Shown: positions 47,594-56,701 of the stretch, piece after piece
How positions within the stretch are numbered: the first letter of the stretch is position 1
How the letters are laid out: each line of letters starts with the position of its first letter
Source of the DNA: Methylobacterium brachythecii
GTDB lineage: Bacteria; Pseudomonadota; Alphaproteobacteria; Rhizobiales; Beijerinckiaceae
Direction: 5' to 3'
Assembly: GCF_014196345.1 (NCBI RefSeq)
Contig: NZ_JACIDN010000001.1
Span: forward strand, 124,001-188,000
DNA: 64,000 bases
The notes under the pieces: model-generated
The model's input: the letters and a program-made list of their open reading frames with translations, nothing else
Databases searched by the model: none
What the model was told of the DNA's origin: nothing
Made by a program: the position numbers and the translations under genes

Positions 47594-48664
47594 TCAGCCG
47601 TGCCCGTGCTGGTGGTGCAGGTCGGGATAGTGCGGGTGCGCATGCCGCAGCGTCTGGTGGCGATGCCGGTGCGAGTGCGGTTCCGTCACCGGTCCATCGT
47701 GCTCGTGCTGGTGATGCTCGTCGTGCACGTGGACGTGCTCGTGCTCCATCACCTCGTGGGTGTGCTCATGCTCGTGGCGCTCCGCGAGATGCAGCCAGAG
47801 ACCGAGGCCCATAAACGCTCCGGCCACGATGATCTGAATCGTCACCGACTCGTGCAGCAACGCGACGGCGATGACCGCTCCGATGAACGGCGCGAGTGAG
47901 AAATAGGCCCCCGTGCGGGCAGTCCCGAGATGGCGCAGCGCCAGCATGAACAGGACGAGGCTCACCCCGACGCCCAGGAAGCCGACGACGGCCGCTGCGC
48001 CGAGGGTCATCGGCGATGGCACGGCCGCGCCCAGCAGAAGCGCCAGTGTGACGTTCATGCCGCCTGCCGCCAGCCCCTTGATGGCGGCCGTGACCACCGG
48101 ATCGGCACTGGACAGCTTGCGCGTCAGGTTGTTGTCGATGCCCCAGGCCAGACAGGCGGCTGCGATGAGAATCGCTCCGGAATCGAGCCTTACGCCCGTC
48201 CCGCTCCACGACAGCACGGCTGCCCCGGCCAGGATGGCGAACGCCCCGAGCATCAGCCGGCGATCGACGTTCTCGCGGCACGCCAGCCAAGCGATGAGCA
48301 TGGTGGCGAGGCCTTCGAGATTGAGCAGCAGCGAACCGGTCGTGGCCGAGGTGCGGGCCAGCCCCAGCATCAGCAGCAACGGCCCGGCAAAGCCGCCGAA
48401 CAAGACGACGGCGACGAGCCACGGCACGTCGTGGCGGCGAAGGGGAGCCTCCTGCGCCGGGATGCCGAGGATCGCTCGGCCGCCATGAACGAGGGACAAG
48501 CCGATCCCCGCACCGAGGTAGAGCAGCCCCGCCAGAAGTTGCGGCGACACGTCGCCGAGCAGAAGCTTGGCGAAGGGTGCCGATGCTCCGAACAGGACGG
48601 CAGACGAGAGCGCCAGAGGCACTCCAGGCCAGAGATGCGCGTGAGAATGGGCCCGCTCGGTCAT
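47594..48664 (-). CDS. EamA/DMT transporter with a 60-residue His-rich tail
   Basis: 356 aa: ten hydrophobic helices in two EamA repeats (residues about 14-290) then a cytoplasmic or periplasmic tail in which 23 of the last 60 residues are His, mixed with Glu, Asp and Arg. A shorter His cluster (RAHSHAH) is at the N-terminus. Such tails bind Ni, Zn, Co or Cu. DMT proteins export metabolites or metal complexes; a metal-linked role is inferred from the tail and the TerC neighbour. The DNA for the tail is correspondingly GTG/CAC-repetitive. Confidence 0.85.
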   Translation of the reverse strand: MTERAHSHAHLWPGVPLALSSAVLFGASAPFAKLLLGDVSPQLLAGLLYLGAGIGLSLVHGGRAILGIPAQEAPLRRHDVPWLVAVVLFGGFAGPLLLMLGLARTSATTGSLLLNLEGLATMLIAWLACRENVDRRLMLGAFAILAGAAVLSWSGTGVRLDSGAILIAAACLAWGIDNNLTRKLSSADPVVTAAIKGLAAGGMNVTLALLLGAAVPSPMTLGAAAVVGFLGVGVSLVLFMLALRHLGTARTGAYFSLAPFIGAVIAVALLHESVTIQIIVAGAFMGLGLWLHLAERHEHEHTHEVMEHEHVHVHDEHHQHEHDGPVTEPHSHRHRHQTLRHAHPHYPDLHHQHGHG

Positions 48665-48717
48665 GCGGTTCGGTCACATGAAAGCGAAGCGGGGGGCTCT
48701 CGGCTGCTGCTCATGGT

Positions 48718-49659
48718 TCAGAACGGCATCCGGAAGCGAACCGCCGTCGACGGCCTTTCATCCTGAGGTGGCGCGAAGATCCGCACGGCTTTCGGCATCA
48801 CCTTGAAATGGGCGGGCGTGTGCGTGGCGAGTTCGCCATCGGTGTTCACCGGCCGGGGTTTGCGCGTCCGCAGCACGATCTCGGTGGTGGAGAAGGCGCG
48901 CACGTCGGTGGCCTGGCCGTGCGTGCCGCGACGCAGAGCCGGCAGAAGGGCGATCAGCCGCCACCAATGATCGACTTCGAGGCTGTAGAAATCGAGCTTG
49001 CCGTCGTCGACGGTGGCGTCCTCCGACACCGTCATGCCGCCGCCATAGTGCCGGCCGTTGCCGACGGAGGCCTGGATCGTGGTCACCCGCTCCACCGTGC
49101 CGTCATGCTCGATGGTGATCGAGAAGGGCCGCGCCCGACGCAGGAGGCGGAAGGCGGCGATGGCGTAGCCGAGCGTGCCCCAGGTCTTCTTAGCTTCCGC
49201 CGTGAGTTCTCCGGCGAGATCGGCGGAGAAGCCGATGCTGGCGACGTTGAAATAATAGTGGCCGTTGACCCAGCCGAGATCGACGGGCTGCGGATCGCGC
49301 GTGGCGATGACCTGCGCCGCCGCCAATGGGTCGAGGGGCAACCCGAGCGATCGGGCGAGATCGTTAGCGGTCCCGAGCGGCAGGATGCCGAGGGGCAGCC
49401 CGGTCTCGATCAGGGCGGCCGCAGCCGCGTTCAGCGTACCGTCACCGCCGCCAAGGATGATCAGGTCGCAATCCTTGGCATGACGGACGATGGCGGCGCT
49501 GCAATCGGCCTGGGTGCCCTCGAGGCCCGCTGGCTCGACCGGTTCGATACCGCCGCTGCGCAGGCCATCTCGGATGGCGCCGAGGGGCACGCTCCCGTTG
49601 CGAGCGCGCGGATTGACCATCATCAGGGCGCGGCGCGGACGCGCGCTCGCATCGGTCAT
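48718..49659 (-). CDS. Lipid kinase of the YegS/diacylglycerol kinase family
   Basis: A 313-aa member of the DAGK catalytic family. Motifs: MMVNPRARNGS at the N-terminus, the nucleotide-binding GGGDGTLNAAAAAL, GILPLGTANDLARSL and the C-terminal GKLDFYSLEVDHWWRL. Substrate may be phosphatidylglycerol or diacylglycerol. It ends 54 nt from the transporter gene and is divergent from the NTF2-like gene. A continuous open frame on the same strand runs far upstream (to 51981), but only this part resembles a protein family; the rest is antisense to two real genes. Confidence 0.9.
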   Translation of the reverse strand: MTDASARPRRALMMVNPRARNGSVPLGAIRDGLRSGGIEPVEPAGLEGTQADCSAAIVRHAKDCDLIILGGGDGTLNAAAAALIETGLPLGILPLGTANDLARSLGLPLDPLAAAQVIATRDPQPVDLGWVNGHYYFNVASIGFSADLAGELTAEAKKTWGTLGYAIAAFRLLRRARPFSITIEHDGTVERVTTIQASVGNGRHYGGGMTVSEDATVDDGKLDFYSLEVDHWWRLIALLPALRRGTHGQATDVRAFSTTEIVLRTRKPRPVNTDGELATHTPAHFKVMPKAVRIFAPPQDERPSTAVRFRMPF

Positions 49660-49950
49660 GCGAGACCCATGGCATGGACGAGGGATGAGACCAACGGATC
49701 GGCAGCCTGGATGCGCGGCGTGAGCGCGAGGCGCGAGGGGGCCCGACATCACGGTCAACGCCTCGACCGCCAGAGGGGCCCGGACCCATCTCCTACAACG
49801 TGGGGATGCTCGGGCCTGCGGCAAGGCCGCGGATCGTGGAACCTTGTCGACCAGGTCGAGAGTTGGAGGCGGAAGTGATCCCTCGCCTGTCACTGCGGCA
49901 CGGCTTACATGCCTGACGTCACGATGATGCGGCCAAGCCTCGGTAACGCC

Positions 49951-50601
49951 ATGCGCCTCTGCTCGATTCTGGCTGCGTCCTGCCTGACTGGTCTGCTGAT
50001 GGCGCAGAGTCCGGCGAGTGCCGAACCGGCCTCCGGCTGGGTCGATCCTCCAGCGAAGGAGGCACTGACGCCGTCGGCCCGCTACCCGCATCGCTCGACC
50101 GAGAAGAGCCAGCGCCCGATGGCTGCACCTTCCGAGATCAGCACTGTTCCCGATCCGCGCTTCACGGATCGGGCGGCACAGGCGCAGAGGCTGGCGGGCG
50201 ACTATCTCGACAGCGTCTCTTCCCGGAACGACGCCATGCTCACTTCGGCCCCGCGCTTCTACGGTGAGCGGGTGCTCTTCCATGGCCGGACCATGAGCCT
50301 CGCCGCGCTGATGGCCGAGAAGCGTCGCTTCGTCCGGCGCTGGCCGGAGCGGCGCTATCGGCTGCAGGAGGGCGCCACTCGCACGGCCTGCGACGCGGCG
50401 CGCGCCAGCTGCGTCGTGCGTACCCTCTTCGGCTTCCAGGCCGGGAGCCCGGCACGGGGCGCCCGATCGCAGGGCTTGTCGGAACTGACGCTGACCGTCA
50501 GCTTCGCGGGCGAGCGCCCGGTGATCGTCTCGGAGACGAGCCGTGTGCTGCGCCGTGGCAGCCTCGCTCTCGGTCCGGCCGAGCGTCGGGGCGGGGCCTG
50601 A
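49951..50601 (+). CDS. Secreted NTF2-like protein
   Basis: 216 aa with a signal peptide (MRLCSILAASCLTGLLMAQSPASA). The region AQRLAGDYLDSVSSRNDAMLTSAPRFYGERVLFHGRTMSLAALMAEK and RRWPERRYRLQ follows the pattern of a Rhizobiales NTF2-like family; two Cys in TACDAARASC probably pair. No enzymatic residue set is evident. An ATG at 49909 or 49927 could extend it by 8-14 residues. It is 24 nt ahead of the anchored nuclease-like gene, forming a likely operon. Confidence 0.68.
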   Translation: MRLCSILAASCLTGLLMAQSPASAEPASGWVDPPAKEALTPSARYPHRSTEKSQRPMAAPSEISTVPDPRFTDRAAQAQRLAGDYLDSVSSRNDAMLTSAPRFYGERVLFHGRTMSLAALMAEKRRFVRRWPERRYRLQEGATRTACDAARASCVVRTLFGFQAGSPARGARSQGLSELTLTVSFAGERPVIVSETSRVLRRGSLALGPAERRGGA

Positions 50602-50625
50602 GCGGCTCTTGGAGACGATGACGGG

Positions 50626-51954
50626 ATGACGGCCGAAGCTGCCGATACGGTGCAGGAAGAGGTAAAGCGCATGGGCGGCGATCCGTCGCCGAAGCGTGGG
50701 CTCTCTCCGGATGACGACGATCGGCTGCGCGGCCTGATCCGAACGGAGCTCGAGCGCCAACACGCCATGCCGTTGGCCCGGCGAACTCTGGAACTCCTCG
50801 CCGAAGCCGAATTGGAGCCGACCTTCGAGGAGCCGGGCTACCGGGTGATCGACCGCGACGGCGAGACGCGCCTTCTCCGGGATAGCGATGCCGGAATGGA
50901 CGAGGGTGGCGACGTCACTGCGCCCATGACGCTGCGTGGTCTCGTGGCCGAGCTGCGCGAGCGCCATCCTGACCTGTTCGCGACGCCGCCCGAACCGGAG
51001 ACGGTCGATCCGGTCCCTCCTCCGCCGCCCGAGCCGGAGCACCACGCGCTGGCCGATGTGAAGGCCGCTGGCGCGCGCTTCGTCGAGACGCAATCGGCCC
51101 TGGCGAAATCCCTGGCGACGAACTCCGCCGAGCGCGGCCGCACTCTGGCCAACGCCGCTGGCGGACGCTTCGAGACCTGGCGCCGCCGACTTGGCGAGCG
51201 TTTCAAGACGAAGCCGACGACGGCTCCGGTCGCGAGGGCGATGGAAGAGGCTCCGGCGGAGGCCAAGCCGGACTTCATCCCGGTCGGTCCCTCGGCCGAG
51301 CCGAAGGGCGAGAGCGCTCTCGCCAGCCTCGGCAGGCGCGGCCGCGACCTCCTTCCGGTGATCGATCGGCATGCTTTCGATCTGCACCGCGTGGCCTTCC
51401 TCGGCCTCGCCACGGCCACGGCGCTGGTGGTCGGGCTGGTGGTGCTCACCACCCTGCAGCGCGGTCAGGAGGTGCCGAGTGCGCCGCCGCCGGTGGTGCA
51501 GAACCAGGAGCCGCCGAAACCGGCTGCCGAGACACGTAACGATACCGCCTCGCGCGCGCCGGAGCCGAAGCCGGCCGCCCCCGAGCCGGCCCCGGAGGAT
51601 GCCGAGGCGGCGCCCGTCGAGGAGCCGCCCCGCAACCCGGGCGATCTCGCCGGAGTGCCCCAGGTGATCGACACCGCGACCTTGAAGCTCTCGGGCAAGG
51701 TCATCCATCTGTTCGGCGTCGAGTGGGTACGCGGCGGCCAGGCCGACGAGCTGGCGAAATACATTCGCGGGCGCCCCATCACCTGCCGCCCGGCGCAAGG
51801 GTCGAGTGCTTTCCTCTGCACCATAGAGGGGCGCGACCTCTCGGAGGTCGTGCTGTTCAACGGCGGCGGCCGTGCCTCTTCTGAGGCCTCTCCCGATCTC
51901 GTCGCGGCCGAAGACCACGCCCGCAGCGAGCGGCTCGGGGTGTGGAAGCGGTAG
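50626..51954 (+). CDS. Membrane-anchored protein with degenerate SNase-like C-terminal domain
   Basis: 442 aa. A soluble, charged N-terminal half (1-250) is followed by one membrane helix (about 256-278), a Pro/Glu linker (283-340) and an SNase-like module at 343-442 (VIDTATLKLSGKVIHLFGVEWVRG, then a Cys pair and HARSERLGVWKR). Staphylococcal nuclease needs Asp, Arg and Glu at set positions; Asp349 may be in the right place but the Arg/Glu of the RLxGIDAPE stretch are missing, so the module is probably non-catalytic. Function unknown; binding to the envelope is suggested by topology. Confidence 0.65.
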   Translation: MTAEAADTVQEEVKRMGGDPSPKRGLSPDDDDRLRGLIRTELERQHAMPLARRTLELLAEAELEPTFEEPGYRVIDRDGETRLLRDSDAGMDEGGDVTAPMTLRGLVAELRERHPDLFATPPEPETVDPVPPPPPEPEHHALADVKAAGARFVETQSALAKSLATNSAERGRTLANAAGGRFETWRRRLGERFKTKPTTAPVARAMEEAPAEAKPDFIPVGPSAEPKGESALASLGRRGRDLLPVIDRHAFDLHRVAFLGLATATALVVGLVVLTTLQRGQEVPSAPPPVVQNQEPPKPAAETRNDTASRAPEPKPAAPEPAPEDAEAAPVEEPPRNPGDLAGVPQVIDTATLKLSGKVIHLFGVEWVRGGQADELAKYIRGRPITCRPAQGSSAFLCTIEGRDLSEVVLFNGGGRASSEASPDLVAAEDHARSERLGVWKR

Positions 51955-52199
51955 GGCGCCCTTCTTACTCATCCCCCTCAAGATGAGTGGGATCGGGAGC
52001 CGTCGGCCGCGCGAAATCTACACGAACCTCGCTCTCGATTTAGCGGAGATTAACCAAAACAGCGCTCAATGGCTGGCAGTTAAGGTTGATGTTTCCCTGA
52101 CGGAAGAGTTGGCCGGTCCAGCCAGCGGGTCTGCCCTCACGGGCGACGCGACGGCCAAGCGGCCTCCGTGCGGGATACGCGTATCCGAGTACCGCCTGC

Positions 52200-53324
52200 A
52201 TGATCGACGACGCGTACCCGTCCGGCCGCTCTGCCCGCCGCCCTCGTCGCCGCCGGTTTCGCGCCGACCTTCTCGCCATGACTGCCGCCGCGGCGATCCT
52301 CGTTGGCGCCCTGCCCCGGTTCTCGAACAGGCCCGACCCGGCTCCCGCTCCCGAGTCTGCCATGCCCGAGCCGGTGGCCACCTCTTCCATCGCCACTTCG
52401 CCCCAGCGGAATGCCTGGATGTTCGATCCGGCTCCGGTCCTCGGGCGGCGTGCCCAGGCCTTGCGCGCCGTGGCGACGTTGAACTCGGCCTTCGAACCCG
52501 TCGCCGTGCCGAAACCGGCGGCTGTCGCGGCGCTGATCGAGCGCGAACCGGTGCAGGCGCCGCGTCCTCAGGTCTCGCAGTCTCAAATCCAGCGGACGGC
52601 CCTGCTGTCTCCGCCGGTGGCGGCTCAGACCATCCCGCTGCCGATACGGCGGCCCTCCGACCTGATGGCCGTGCCGACCCCGGCCGTGGCTCGGCTCGCC
52701 GAGCGTACGGCGATGCCGCGCGCCAGGGTGGCGGCCCAGCGGAACGAGGAGGCCGAGCGGTCTTTCTTCGACACGGTGTTTGGCGCCAAGCCCGCCACCG
52801 AGGAGCAGCAGGCCCTGGCCTATGCCGGCGTCGACGCGGGCAGCCTCGGCTCGAACCCCCGCAGTTCCCCTGCGGTCCAAGCCGGCGGCGGCACGGCCGT
52901 CTACGACATCAGTGCGGGCCGGGTGACGCTGCCCAGCGGCGAAGTGCTGGAAGCCCATTCCGGCCTCGGCTCCAGCTTCGACAACCCGCGCGACGTCCAC
53001 TTGCGGATGCGTGGCTCGACGCCGCCCGGCACCTACGACCTCACCGAGCGCGAGGCGTTGTTCCACGGTGTGCGGGCTTTGCGCCTGAATCCGATCGGTG
53101 GCGCCGGAGCGATCCATAACCGCAACGGCCTGCTCACCCACACCTACATGCTTGGACCCAGCGGCGCCTCGAACGGCTGCATCTCGTTCCGCAACTACCC
53201 GCGCTTCCTGAAGGCCTATCTCAGCGGTGAGGTTCGTCGGGTGGTGGTGGTGGCCGGCGCCAAGGGGGACAGGACGCCGAGCTTCGCTAGCCGGCTGTTT
53301 GGAGCCAGCGCCTCGGCGGAATGA
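52200..53324 (+). CDS. DUF2778 L,D-transpeptidase-like protein
   Basis: 374 aa. A basic N-terminus and a helix at about 24-40 make a signal anchor; a Pro/Ala-rich stretch (45-210) follows. The C-terminal DUF2778 domain (about 225-360) ends HTYMLGPSGASNGCISF, with H314 and C327 as the likely catalytic pair, the same arrangement as in YkuD transpeptidases and the Tlde1 toxins. A role in peptidoglycan cross-linking is inferred. Upstream, 245 bp contain A+T-rich promoter-like sequence but no other gene. Confidence 0.8.
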   Translation: MIDDAYPSGRSARRPRRRRFRADLLAMTAAAAILVGALPRFSNRPDPAPAPESAMPEPVATSSIATSPQRNAWMFDPAPVLGRRAQALRAVATLNSAFEPVAVPKPAAVAALIEREPVQAPRPQVSQSQIQRTALLSPPVAAQTIPLPIRRPSDLMAVPTPAVARLAERTAMPRARVAAQRNEEAERSFFDTVFGAKPATEEQQALAYAGVDAGSLGSNPRSSPAVQAGGGTAVYDISAGRVTLPSGEVLEAHSGLGSSFDNPRDVHLRMRGSTPPGTYDLTEREALFHGVRALRLNPIGGAGAIHNRNGLLTHTYMLGPSGASNGCISFRNYPRFLKAYLSGEVRRVVVVAGAKGDRTPSFASRLFGASASAE

Positions 53325-53370
53325 GGCCGGGGCACGGGCACCGGGGCACCATCCGGATCGTCCGTCTTCG

Positions 53371-54597
53371 TCATCTGGCGGCCTTGCCGGTTTCGGCTGC
53401 GGGCTCGTGCAGGTTCGGCAGGAGCATCGTCAGGATGCCGAGCGCCGGAAGGAACGAGCAGATCGAGAAGACGAAGGAGATCCCCTTCCAGTCCGCCAGC
53501 GTTCCGAGCATCGCCGCGCCGATGCCTCCGATGCCGAAGATGAAGCCGAAGAACAGGCCCGAGACCATGCCCACGCGCCCGGGCATCAACTCCTGGCCAT
53601 AGACCACGATGGCCGGGAAGGCCGAGGAGATCACGAAGCCGATCACCACGCTGAGCGCGATCGTCGGCGCCAGCCCGGCAAAGGGCAGCGCCACGGAGAA
53701 CGGCAGGACGCCGAGGATCGAGACCCAGATCACGAGCTTGCGGCCGACTCTGTCGCCGATCGGACCGCCGGCGATCGTCCCGGCCGCGACGGCGGCGAAG
53801 AACACGAACTGGCAGATCTGCGCCGACTTCGTCGAAAGGCCGAACCGCTCGATCAGGTAGAAGGTGTAGTAGCTCGTGAAGCTCGCCAGGTAGATATACT
53901 TCGAAAACAATAGCGCGATCAGGACGGCGATGGCCTTCGACACCTGCCTGCGCGACAACGTGGCGTGACGGCTGGGAGCCGCGCCTGCGGTGCGGTTCGT
54001 GCGGACATTGACGCGATACCAGTGTCCGAGCCCGCTCAGGATAACGATGCCGCCGATCGCGGCGAGCGCGAACCAGGCCAGACCGCTCTGGCCCCGCGGC
54101 AGAACGACGAAGGCCGCGGCGAGCGGACCCAGAGCCGAGCCGAAATTGCCGCCGACCTGGAACAGCGACTGGGCCAGCCCGTGCGATCCGCCCGAGGCCA
54201 GGCGGGCGATGCGCGACGATTCCGGATGGAAGATCGACGAGCCGATGCCGAGCAGCATGCCGCCGACGAGCAGCAACGCGTAGCTCGGTGCGAAGGCGAG
54301 CGTCAGCAGCCCTGCCATCGACGAGGCCATGCCGAACGGCAGCGAGTACGGCATCGGTCGCCGGTCGGTGAAGTGCCCGATGAAGGGCTGCAGGATCGAC
54401 GCGGTCATCTGATAGACGAAGGTCAAGAGGCCGACCTGGGCGAAGCTGAGATCGAAGCCACCCTGCAGGATCGGATAGACGGCCGGCAGCAGCGCCTGCA
54501 GCATGTCGTTCAGCAGATGGCAGATACTTGCCGCGACCAGCACGGGAAACACCGTTCGCGCGCGGTTCGGCGCGAGGGGCATGGCGGCGACGGACAC
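53371..54597 (-). CDS. MFS efflux protein, fosmidomycin-resistance (Fsr) type
   Basis: A 408-aa MFS transporter with twelve helices. The Fsr-like start HLLNDMLQALLPAVYPIL and the loop FIGHFTDRRPMPYSLPFG (motif A variant) support the assignment, as does GIGSSIFHPESSRIARLASG, a stretch shared by this family. It probably exports toxic compounds. The GTG at 54597 has a GAGG ribosome-binding site at good distance and begins just ahead of the first helix. It is divergent from an AraC regulator. Confidence 0.85.
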   Translation of the reverse strand: MSVAAMPLAPNRARTVFPVLVAASICHLLNDMLQALLPAVYPILQGGFDLSFAQVGLLTFVYQMTASILQPFIGHFTDRRPMPYSLPFGMASSMAGLLTLAFAPSYALLLVGGMLLGIGSSIFHPESSRIARLASGGSHGLAQSLFQVGGNFGSALGPLAAAFVVLPRGQSGLAWFALAAIGGIVILSGLGHWYRVNVRTNRTAGAAPSRHATLSRRQVSKAIAVLIALLFSKYIYLASFTSYYTFYLIERFGLSTKSAQICQFVFFAAVAAGTIAGGPIGDRVGRKLVIWVSILGVLPFSVALPFAGLAPTIALSVVIGFVISSAFPAIVVYGQELMPGRVGMVSGLFFGFIFGIGGIGAAMLGTLADWKGISFVFSICSFLPALGILTMLLPNLHEPAAETGKAAR

Positions 54598-54715
54598 GGC
54601 TGACCTCTGATGTCGTCTCTCGCGGCCTCTTTGCGGGCGGCGCGGCGGCAGGGTAGGAAGCGCCAGTGCGGCCTGCCACCAGGGTTGGGCCTGTTTCATA
54701 CGCGAGTGGGCCAGC

Positions 54716-55519
54716 GTGCCGTCTCTGCCCATCGACGCGGTCGACCATCTGCCCCGGCCGATCATTGCGCTCGGGCGGAGCTACCCGGACGGGCACGTGA
54801 TCGAGCCTCATCGGCATCGGCGCGGTCAGCTGATCTCGGGTGCCACGGGCGTGATCGTGCTCGCGACATCAGAAGGCCGATGGGTGATGCCGCCGCAGCG
54901 CGGCATGTGGATCCCGCCGGCCGTGGAGCACCGGGTCCATACGGTGGGCGCGGTCAGCATGCAGAGCCTCTACCTGGAGCCGGAGGCCGTCCCGGACCTG
55001 CCCGCGCATTGCCAAGTCGTCGGCATCTCGCCGTTCCTGCGCGCCCTGATGAGCGAGGCCCTGGAACTGCCGCTCGCATACGATCTCACCGGCCGCTCGG
55101 GAGCTCTGATGGAGCTAATCGGGCACGAGATGCGACGGTTGCCGAGCCTGCCGCTGTCGCTCCCCTATCCGGCGCATGGTGCCCTGGCGGCGCGCTGCCG
55201 GCTTTTCGTCCAGAGGCCGGAGATCCACGAGACGATCGACGACTGGAGCGGATCGCTCGGCATGAGCCGGCGTGGATTCACGCGGCTGTTCCGGCGCGAG
55301 ACCGGCCTCAGCTTCGTCGCCTGGCGGCAGCAGGCCTGCCTGCTCAGCGCGATGCCCAGGCTCGCGGCGGGCGAGGCGGTGACGACGGTGGCAATGGACC
55401 TCGGCTACGAGAACCCCGCTGCCTTCACCATCATGTTCAAGCGGGCCTTTGGACGTTCGCCGTTGGCCTATCTCGGGCTCAGGAATGGGGCGCCTGCTGC
55501 CGCTCTCCGGGGAGCGTGA
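54716..55519 (+). CDS. AraC-family regulator, probable control of the MFS gene
   Basis: 267 aa. Residues about 15-90 form an AraC-type cupin arm (HVIEPHRHRRGQLISGATG, PPQRGMWIPPAVEHRV). The C-terminal double helix-turn-helix runs from about 175: LGMSRRGFTRLFRRETGLSFVAWRQ and VAMDLGYENPAAFTIMFKRAFGRSP. Divergent arrangement with the Fsr-type pump suggests it activates or represses that gene in response to a ligand. It starts with GTG. Confidence 0.88.
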   Translation: MPSLPIDAVDHLPRPIIALGRSYPDGHVIEPHRHRRGQLISGATGVIVLATSEGRWVMPPQRGMWIPPAVEHRVHTVGAVSMQSLYLEPEAVPDLPAHCQVVGISPFLRALMSEALELPLAYDLTGRSGALMELIGHEMRRLPSLPLSLPYPAHGALAARCRLFVQRPEIHETIDDWSGSLGMSRRGFTRLFRRETGLSFVAWRQQACLLSAMPRLAAGEAVTTVAMDLGYENPAAFTIMFKRAFGRSPLAYLGLRNGAPAAALRGA

Positions 55520-55532
55520 GGTGGCCGCGTCT

Positions 55533-55547
55533 TTAACGGTTGGTTAA
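55533..55547. promoter_or_regulatory. CtrA-binding site upstream of the flgC-like gene
   Basis: TTAA (55533-55536) and TTAA (55544-55547) are separated by exactly 7 nt, matching the CtrA consensus, and lie 53 nt upstream of the start at 55600. CtrA activates flagellar operons in alphaproteobacteria. No other exact TTAA-N7-TTAA was seen besides the one in the candidate origin. Confidence 0.65.
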
Positions 55548-55599
55548 GCATAATTCTCAACAGACCGTAAAGGATTGCCATCGCCGAAACCGGGCTGTG

Positions 55600-56010
55600 A
55601 TGAAGACCGTCGATCTGCTCAAATCCGCCTCGAATACCCTGGCGGCTGGCCGCAGGATCACGACCGGGCAGCTCCACACGGCCTTTGAAAACATCGCCAA
55701 CGCGAATTCCGCCGCGAAGACCCAGGGTGCTGAACCCTATGCGCGAAAAATCGCCGTCTTCGGCCTCGTCGTGCCGGATAGCGACAAGGATTCGGTCGGC
55801 CGGGTGGTGCGCGACCACAGCGCGTTCCGCACCCGGTACGATCCAGGCAGTGCGGGCGCCGACCAGAGCGGCTACGTCAAGCTGCCGAACGTCAACACCA
55901 CCCTGGAATTCATGAACGTCCAGTCGCTGGCGCGTGCCTACGAGATGAACATGAACGCCTCCGATGCCATCGACAAATCCGCCAAGGCGACGCTGGATCT
56001 GTTGAAGTAG
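55600..56010 (+). CDS. FlgC-like flagellar basal-body rod protein, orphan
   Basis: A 136-aa protein of FlgC size. Matching features: ENIANANSAAKTQGAEPYARKIAVF near the N-terminus (usual NIANANS...PYRRK), RVVRDHSAFRTRYDPGSAGADQSGYVKLPNVN (usual DxSPFRxxYDPGHPxADxxGYVxxPNVN), and AYEMNMNASDAI at the C-terminus. It is divergent from a normal FlgC in the N-terminal heptads. No other flagellar gene is near; FlgB, FliE and the rest must be elsewhere if it functions. An exact CtrA box upstream supports expression with the flagellar regulon. Confidence 0.78.
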   Translation: MKTVDLLKSASNTLAAGRRITTGQLHTAFENIANANSAAKTQGAEPYARKIAVFGLVVPDSDKDSVGRVVRDHSAFRTRYDPGSAGADQSGYVKLPNVNTTLEFMNVQSLARAYEMNMNASDAIDKSAKATLDLLK

Positions 56011-56049
56011 GCTGAGTGCCGATCGCCCGGGACGAGGCCTCCGCTCGCG

Positions 56050-56640
56050 TCATCCAGCGTTCGTTTTCGCGAGGGCCGCCAGAAGCGACGGCGCGGCCGC
56101 GATCAGCGCATCCGAGCCCTGCGCATCCGCCGACTGGATCGCCCTCGCGACGGCGACGATGCCGATCATCGCCGCTGCGATCACGTGGCTCGTCTGGGCC
56201 TGGGGCGCTTCGCCGTCCCGGTCGAGCGCCTGCGCGATCGTGGCGCTCAAGCGATCGAAGGATCGCGCGAAATGCTCGCGCAGATCATCGGATTGCCGGG
56301 CGGCCTCGCTGGCGGAGGCGAGCATCGGGCAGCACTGGGCGTGATTGTCGCGCTGACGGGCCGAGACATAGAAGTCGAGGATCTGATCGAGGCTCGGCGC
56401 CGCGCCGAGCGCAGCCTGCATCGATGCCTCGCTCTGGGTCTCGCCGCTGCCGAACGCGGCTGCCACGAGCCCGTCCCGTGAGCCGAAGCGCGAATAGAGC
56501 GCGCCATGCGTCATCCCCGCTTCTCGGCTCAGCTCTGCGACGCCCACCCCGTCCATGCCACGTTCGCGAAACAGACGGCCGGCGACCTGGGCAAGCCGGT
56601 CGCGGTTCTGCAGGGCCTGCTCGCGCGATACCCGAGCCAT
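56050..56640 (-). CDS. TetR-family repressor
   Basis: 196 aa. The N-terminal helix-turn-helix reads RDRLAQVAGRLFRERGMDGVGVAELSREAGMTHGALYSRFGSRDGL, typical TetR. The rest (from about 60) is a helical ligand-binding domain with a PCCxxC-like AQCCPMLASAS segment seen in this subgroup. It is divergent from the secreted hydrolase gene, with an imperfect palindrome between; control of that gene and itself is the likely role. Confidence 0.9.
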   Translation of the reverse strand: MARVSREQALQNRDRLAQVAGRLFRERGMDGVGVAELSREAGMTHGALYSRFGSRDGLVAAAFGSGETQSEASMQAALGAAPSLDQILDFYVSARQRDNHAQCCPMLASASEAARQSDDLREHFARSFDRLSATIAQALDRDGEAPQAQTSHVIAAAMIGIVAVARAIQSADAQGSDALIAAAPSLLAALAKTNAG

Positions 56641-56660
56641 GCCGATCTCCTGGCTTTTAG

Positions 56661-56701
56661 ATTGCGGTCATTATCAATGTGGTTATGATGATGATCGCAA
56701 T
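56661..56701. promoter_or_regulatory. Imperfect palindrome in the TetR/hydrolase gap
   Basis: ATTGCGGTCAT (56661-56671) and ATGATCGCAAT (56691-56701) are inverted repeats with one mismatch. They lie between the TetR start (56640) and the hydrolase start (56745). The site could bind the TetR dimer, although the 19-nt spacer is long for a single dimer. Confidence 0.4.

Noticed and set aside
49660..51981. Very long open frame continuous with the lipid kinase on the minus strand (over 770 extra codons)
   Set aside because: It is antisense to two well-supported plus-strand genes and its sequence is Arg/Gly/His-rich low complexity without family features. High G+C keeps such frames open.
53216..54817. 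Minus-strand open frame of 533 codons overlapping the MFS gene in another frame
   Set aside because: Low-complexity translation; the MFS reading frame has twelve helices and family motifs.
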